Below, piece after piece: positions 11,701 to 17,700 of a stretch of DNA of 20,236 nucleotides. The notes under the pieces are model-generated. The model made no database searches. It was not told the origin of the DNA and saw only the letters and a list, made by a program, of their open reading frames with translations. The DNA comes from Apostichopus californicus (taxonomy: Eukaryota; Echinodermata; Holothuroidea; Aspidochirotida; Stichopodidae): assembly GCA_020650975.1 (NCBI GenBank), contig JAIPMN010003538.1, forward strand, positions 1-20,236, in the 5' to 3' direction. A program made the translations under genes and the position numbers. Position 1 is the stretch's first letter, and each line of letters begins with the position of its first letter.

Positions 11701-14700
11701 TTCCAATGTCACGTACAAGATCTTTCGATGACCGTAGCTTTCTTAATGCTGCACCACTCTTATGGAACTCCCTCCCGGTTGAAATTAGGTCTTTAGATTC
11801 TAATATTCAATTCAAGCGCTGTCTTAACACTTTTCTCTTCTCTCAACTCTATATTTAGTTTTTGTACATTCAACACCCGTAAAGCGTATTGAAAAACTTT
11901 TGTTGGAGTCTGCGCTATATAAGACTAGTTATTATTACGATTATAATTATTATTTTTATAAGGCAAATGATGAAGAAATATTTGGGTAACATATTACAAT
12001 ATGGTTAATATCTCGCATGAGTAAGAACAATTTGGTACCGTTGTCGAGTCACCAATGTTCATCAGTGTATAATACTGCCTGTTATAATAATTGTTGATTG
12101 TGTTTATTTCATTAAGTTTACATTAGGTTCCTGCTATACATAACATTTTATGGTAAAATGAACAAATTATTTAACGAACAAAATTAAGTGGGCAACTTGA
12201 GACCAAATAGTCGAAACCTTGACACAAAATATATGCAAGCTATATAAACAATATATCATTTTAATATGGTTAATTCAGGTACCGTCCCACAAGGCACGGT
12301 GCCGGCATCCACTAATGCACATTGCTCATTAAGAGAGTTGGTTTGTCCAGGTAGCTCTAGTGTTGGCAACGGATTAAAGCCGGTAGGAACATCGTCCATG
12401 CACGAGGATGGCGCGAAAGGTCGTTGCCACCTATCAAAATGAAACGAGTACAAACTTATGAAAGTATATAACGTCACAAATGTGTAGTATGTTACCGTAT
12501 AGTCGCTAAAATCGGGAAAGGTGAGGGGGGGGGGGGGGGGGNNNNGGAGGGGAGGGGGGGGGAGAGAAGGATGTGAGAGAAAAGGATATGGATAGAGTAC
12601 ATTTATATATAAAATATTTTAATATGCAAGCACCACTTTGCGGTTTAATTCCTTTACTTTCTATATGACAAAATATGTAATTAGAAAGAAGTTATACGTT
12701 ATTTTAATGGACGAGAAGTAGGTCATCTTATCTCCTCGGCAACTTTAAAGTCGTAATTCCTACAGCCAATGTGATGTTTTTGTACTGCAAACCTCTGTAA
12801 ACATTACTGTTGTCTAAGCGTAAATTAATCTACACTGACTTATTTGTAAGAACAGATTTGGTAGGTTTTTTTTTTAATTGAATTGCTGATATTCGAAGTA
12901 TCTAGCACAACTTTGAAGATAGGAACATTCAGGGCTGTTCAAATGAAGATTTTTCGAGTGATTTAAGAGTTTACACGCTCCCTCCACCCCACCCCCCCCC
13001 TCCCCGAGAATCATTCACTATATTGTGAAAATGGTTGAATATGGTGTATCATAGAGTCAGCGAAAGACCTCGAAACTCATCATTTGAGCCATATGTACTT
13101 CATAAGAAAACTTCTGCTTCCCTTACCTCCTCGACAGTTATGGAGCCGTAGAACAGACCTTCCAAAGATCCAATATGAAATGAGACCGACTTTCTTTGAC
13201 CTTTGTCGACTCAGCAACAATTGCTAACAACATTACACTAACTTGATGATTAGTTATCCGTTCTTTTTATGTGTGATACAATGTCAGGTATTTCATAGAG
13301 GTTGTGTAAATAATCAAAGCATTTGAGACCCAGCGATTCCGCACATTAGCTAAAAGATTCAACATAATCTTATACAATCGTCTGCTATGCTCTCGATGTT
13401 AGGACTCACCTCAGGAAATTGATGAGGCTATCTCGGCTGCAAGACGACCACTGGAAAGAATTCGGGCCGTTCGACAAGGAGGCACCCATGATAAATCCTG
13501 GTTGGCATCCTAAATCCTCGTCATGGTCAAGGGTTAAGCTGTAGAAAGATATCCTAAATGGTTGACCTACCGTATTCGTTAACGTACCTAATTAGACCAA
13601 TATTGGATAGTGAATAAGAGCGTTGGTATTACTATTACATGTCAAAGTATACATATAATGAAAGTTTTGTTTTACTTATAAACCAAGTGACTTAACGTAT
13701 CGTGCATTAATGTATATCACTTTGGCATTTTCAAAGAGTTAAAAGGAACGGAGGGAAACCAACCTTGCCTATGAAATCTTGTCAATGTGGTTATCATGGA
13801 TTTATACAACGGATTAGATCAAGCCTAAGTTCTCTATTCGATGAGTCTTCAGACGCGGGAGTGTAAATGTCTACAAAAAGTACATTGTTGCTTCAGACTG
13901 CCTGGTGTTCATCCGAATGAGGTTCGCATAAGTCCGAACCTGACCATTTTCTCAACTGAAAACCCCATTCATCACCATTGCTGCTCAACTATACAGTGAT
14001 CAAAGCTGTTGCGAAACCATTCATTGAAAAACTATATCAGAACCGATTTCGTTATCCAGAATTACCAAATCCGCGAAAGACTGCTGAACCACAATGCAAA
14101 GCTGAAATTTGAATACCTACCTTTATTAAGGGTAAGGGGTAGGGTATTAGAAAAGGCTTGAGTAATTCTGTCATTACTACGTACGTGTGCCCAATTTCAT
14201 GAGACAGAACGAAAGCACTTGCCAGTCCCAAGTCTTCAGTAACAGATACACCACTTTGATCCGTACATGTGCCTACACCACTAGCAAGGCCTACTGTAGC
14301 TGAGTCGCCTCTGAATACAATGTCTTTCCTGTCAACATAGGGGGAGAGAGAAATGATTAGTTATTAGGTCATCGATATTCATGACAATTATGGAAGAAAG
14401 TAACGATTGTGGTGTCGGATAAAGGTAAAGATCGTGGTGGTGCCATGGATAAAGGTAGAGATCGTAGTGGTGGATAAAGGTAGAGATCGTGGTGGTGGAT
14501 AAAGGTAGAGATCGTGGTGGTGGATAAAGGTAGAGATCGTGGTTGTGGATAAAGGTAGAGATCGTGGTGGTGGATAAAGGTAGAGATCGTGGTGGTGGAT
14601 AAAGGTAGAGATCGTAGTGGTGGATAAAGGTAGAGATCGTGGGGGTGGATAAAGGTAGAGATCGTGGTGGTGGATAAAGGTAGAGATCGTGGTGGTGGAT

Positions 14701-17700
14701 AAAGGTAGAGACCGTGGTGGATAAAGGTAGAGATCGTGGTTGTGGATAAAGGTAGATATCGTGGTTGTGGATAAAGGTAGAGATCGTGGTGGTGGATAAA
14801 GGTAGAGATCGTGGTGGTGGATAAAGGTAGAGATCGTGGGGGTGGATAAAGGTAGAGATCGTGTTGGTGGATAAAGGTAGAGATCGTGGGGGTGGATAAA
14901 GGTAGAGATCGTGGTGGTGGATAAAGGTAGAGATTGTTGGGGTGGATAAAGGTAGAGATCGTGGGGGTGGATAAAGGTAGAGATCTTGGTGGTGGATAAG
15001 GTAACAATCGAGGTAAAGGTAAGATTACTTACCCTGTCAGGATGACTATGTTATCCCAATGGTCTGGGTCGGCATCGTCTTGATTATTAACAACGCGTGA
15101 CCACTGTCGAAGGTTGTCCAGTGTACCTTCTGTGTTAGTACCAGGTTCAATAGTAAAAGATGCTCCAGAGATCTGATGAGGTAGTTAATAAGAAAAAACG
15201 AATATACAAAGGTACCTCGGCATACTTCATTGGGTATGAGGCGGTGGGACAGCTAGTGGGAAACGAAAACGGTAACCAATTCAGACCACCGGAAGACCGT
15301 ATTCACTTCAACTGTTCCGTACAATATGCCAAGCTATGATAACCCTAGAACATATTTGCTATAGTACTTCCACAGTGCTTCATTATTCCTGAATCAATCA
15401 TGTTCTATTATGATACGTAAATGACGTTCTGTCTGATCAGTTGTGGATAAATCTTCTCTCATCTAAGTCAGCAATACTGAGACAATTGAAGACCCTTGCC
15501 AACATTCTATACAGCAGAAGTAACATGTGGTTTCCAAACTTTCCACAGTTCCCATTTTGTTCAACCGCAGTTCATCCTCTCTTCATATGATCCACCATTG
15601 ACCACATGAACTCGTACTTTAACGACATCATATGCAGGCCTACGAAATTGTGGTACCAAAAGCAGTCACAGTAGTGTGCACTCCTAATTTACCTCTTTCA
15701 GGGCAAATTTATTCACAAAGTGACAAAAATATGCATCATTGCGCAAGAAGTGGGGCAAACGTGCCGGCGGGAAAAGATTGAATATGGCTGGAGTAGTGCA
15801 CAAAACTCGAACCGCATGTGTGGGTAATGTGAATGGTGTGATTGTTGAGGCAAACCACAAGGTTATCGCAAAAACAGAATGAATTCTCCGTGTGTATTCC
15901 TCACAACCAAAATCCCATTTTGATTAAGATCAAATATTGTTGTCTATATGTAAGACACTTTCTAACATGTTTGAAAATGAAAAGAAGGTTATTTTTGTGT
16001 GTTAATGTACAGTAGGAAAATGTTCTAGTTTATGTGAACAGGGGCACTTTTCAGAGTTTTAATGGAGGATGCGTCCTCCACTGTCACCCCCACACACCCC
16101 CCCCCCCTTCCACGCCCGGCCAGATCCGACCTCCCAGTTGGTTACATAATCATAATCTTCTGTGTTCGGCGTACCTCTTAGAATATCAGCAGGTGTGAAC
16201 TATCAATAGAGCAAGTAATTATTAATAATGGTCTGATTATGAAACTCACATAGAAAGTCACGTTAATGAAATGTATTCTGCACTGTTTTTTGGAACCCCA
16301 AAAAATGTTCAAGCTTATATGAGAGGAAAATTCCTACACGTCACCTTTTCACATAGTGTGACATTTGTATTATATTAAGATCATGTTGAAGCGCAGAATG
16401 AACTGTATACTCGATTCTCCACATTTCAACGTCCAGCCATTCTTTATATATATATTAATATTAATCACTTGAGTTTTAAAGTTTTCCCTACCCCCTTCCC
16501 TTAATTCTCTCTCTGTCCCTCCACTGTTTATCTCCTACCTCTCCTCTTCCCCTGTTGGTTTCTTTCTTTCTTCTCTCTATCCCTTGTCTACTAATCCCCT
16601 TTCATCTATCTCTTTGTGTTGACCATGCTCATTAACCTGTCTGTATTCTGTGCGTGTTTTTGTCCCTTCTGTTACTGTTACTTGTCTAAATGACAAGAAG
16701 ATCCTGCTAGGATCGAAACGTCAGGCCAACTTACTTTTACAAATTCTCTTACACATGCTCTCTAATGGATAAGCAGTTTGCTAACAGTTTTATTATATTT
16801 TGATTTTATAAAGGTAACCTTGAAAATGCAGTATATTGTTCATTATTTTGAAACGAAAAAACTTATAACTTTGTTTAAAAGTGCGACCCTGTTGCAACTG
16901 TCTTGGGTATAGATTCCTTCAAATGTTTGACATGAAACTTACCAAATTTGTATCTGAGGCCAAGACTATCATGCTAATGACGTAGAGCCGGATGCTCAAC
17001 CCAAGACTGGCATCCGAGAACCGTCTGCTAGCCTTTTAGAAGAAAATGCATCAAATGTTAAGAAATAAAACAAAAACTACATTACAGAAGGGGATTTATT
17101 CAACTTGTTTCCTTTCACTATTTTAGTTCTTTTAGTTTATTTTTTTTTAATGTATATACTATATTCCACAAAATTAACATGTTCGAAATTTTCAACAACA
17201 AAAAAAGGTACCCAAACTGTTTCGCACTAACAGAAATTAAAAAATGGTGATTAAAACAGACATGAATGCTTAATACATTTATTGAATTGGTTGGTTACTT
17301 ACCGCGTTCAAAATGGTGGTTGCTAACAGTATATGGTCTGCATTGCTGGAGGCGTAGTCAACATCGAGTATTAAGTTGATCTCCAGATATTTAGGCGGAA
17401 CAAAGCTGTCTGCAAGGTTAGCTGGGTTCATCAGAGGGAGGACCTGCTGGGGGAGATCGTCTGGGGGGTCTGGAGAAAGAAAAAAAAGCAGCAGCGAATA
17501 AATCAGCTGTTAATATGACCGCGTTTGTATTTCAAGTCTCATAGTGTGTTTGCCAAATTTAAACTTCGACCTTTTCCAGCTTACTGCCCTAAAAGCTCAG
17601 TGCAAATGTTACCGTTCTATGAAATTTTTCATATTAATATTCATTGTTTTTTATTGAGTTATCTGTCGTTAAACATTTTGAGCTGAATATAATTCGCCAG

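Noticed and set aside
14369..15007. Long minus-strand open frame of repeated LPLS/STFIH/LYLYP blocks
   Set aside because: It is the 25-bp minisatellite read in three successive frames; the unit has no stop codon. Exons on both sides show this is an intron.
16681..16722. Active hammerhead ribozyme
   Set aside because: The CUGANGA core is disrupted and there is no room for stem III before GTC; kept only as a decayed-element hypothesis.
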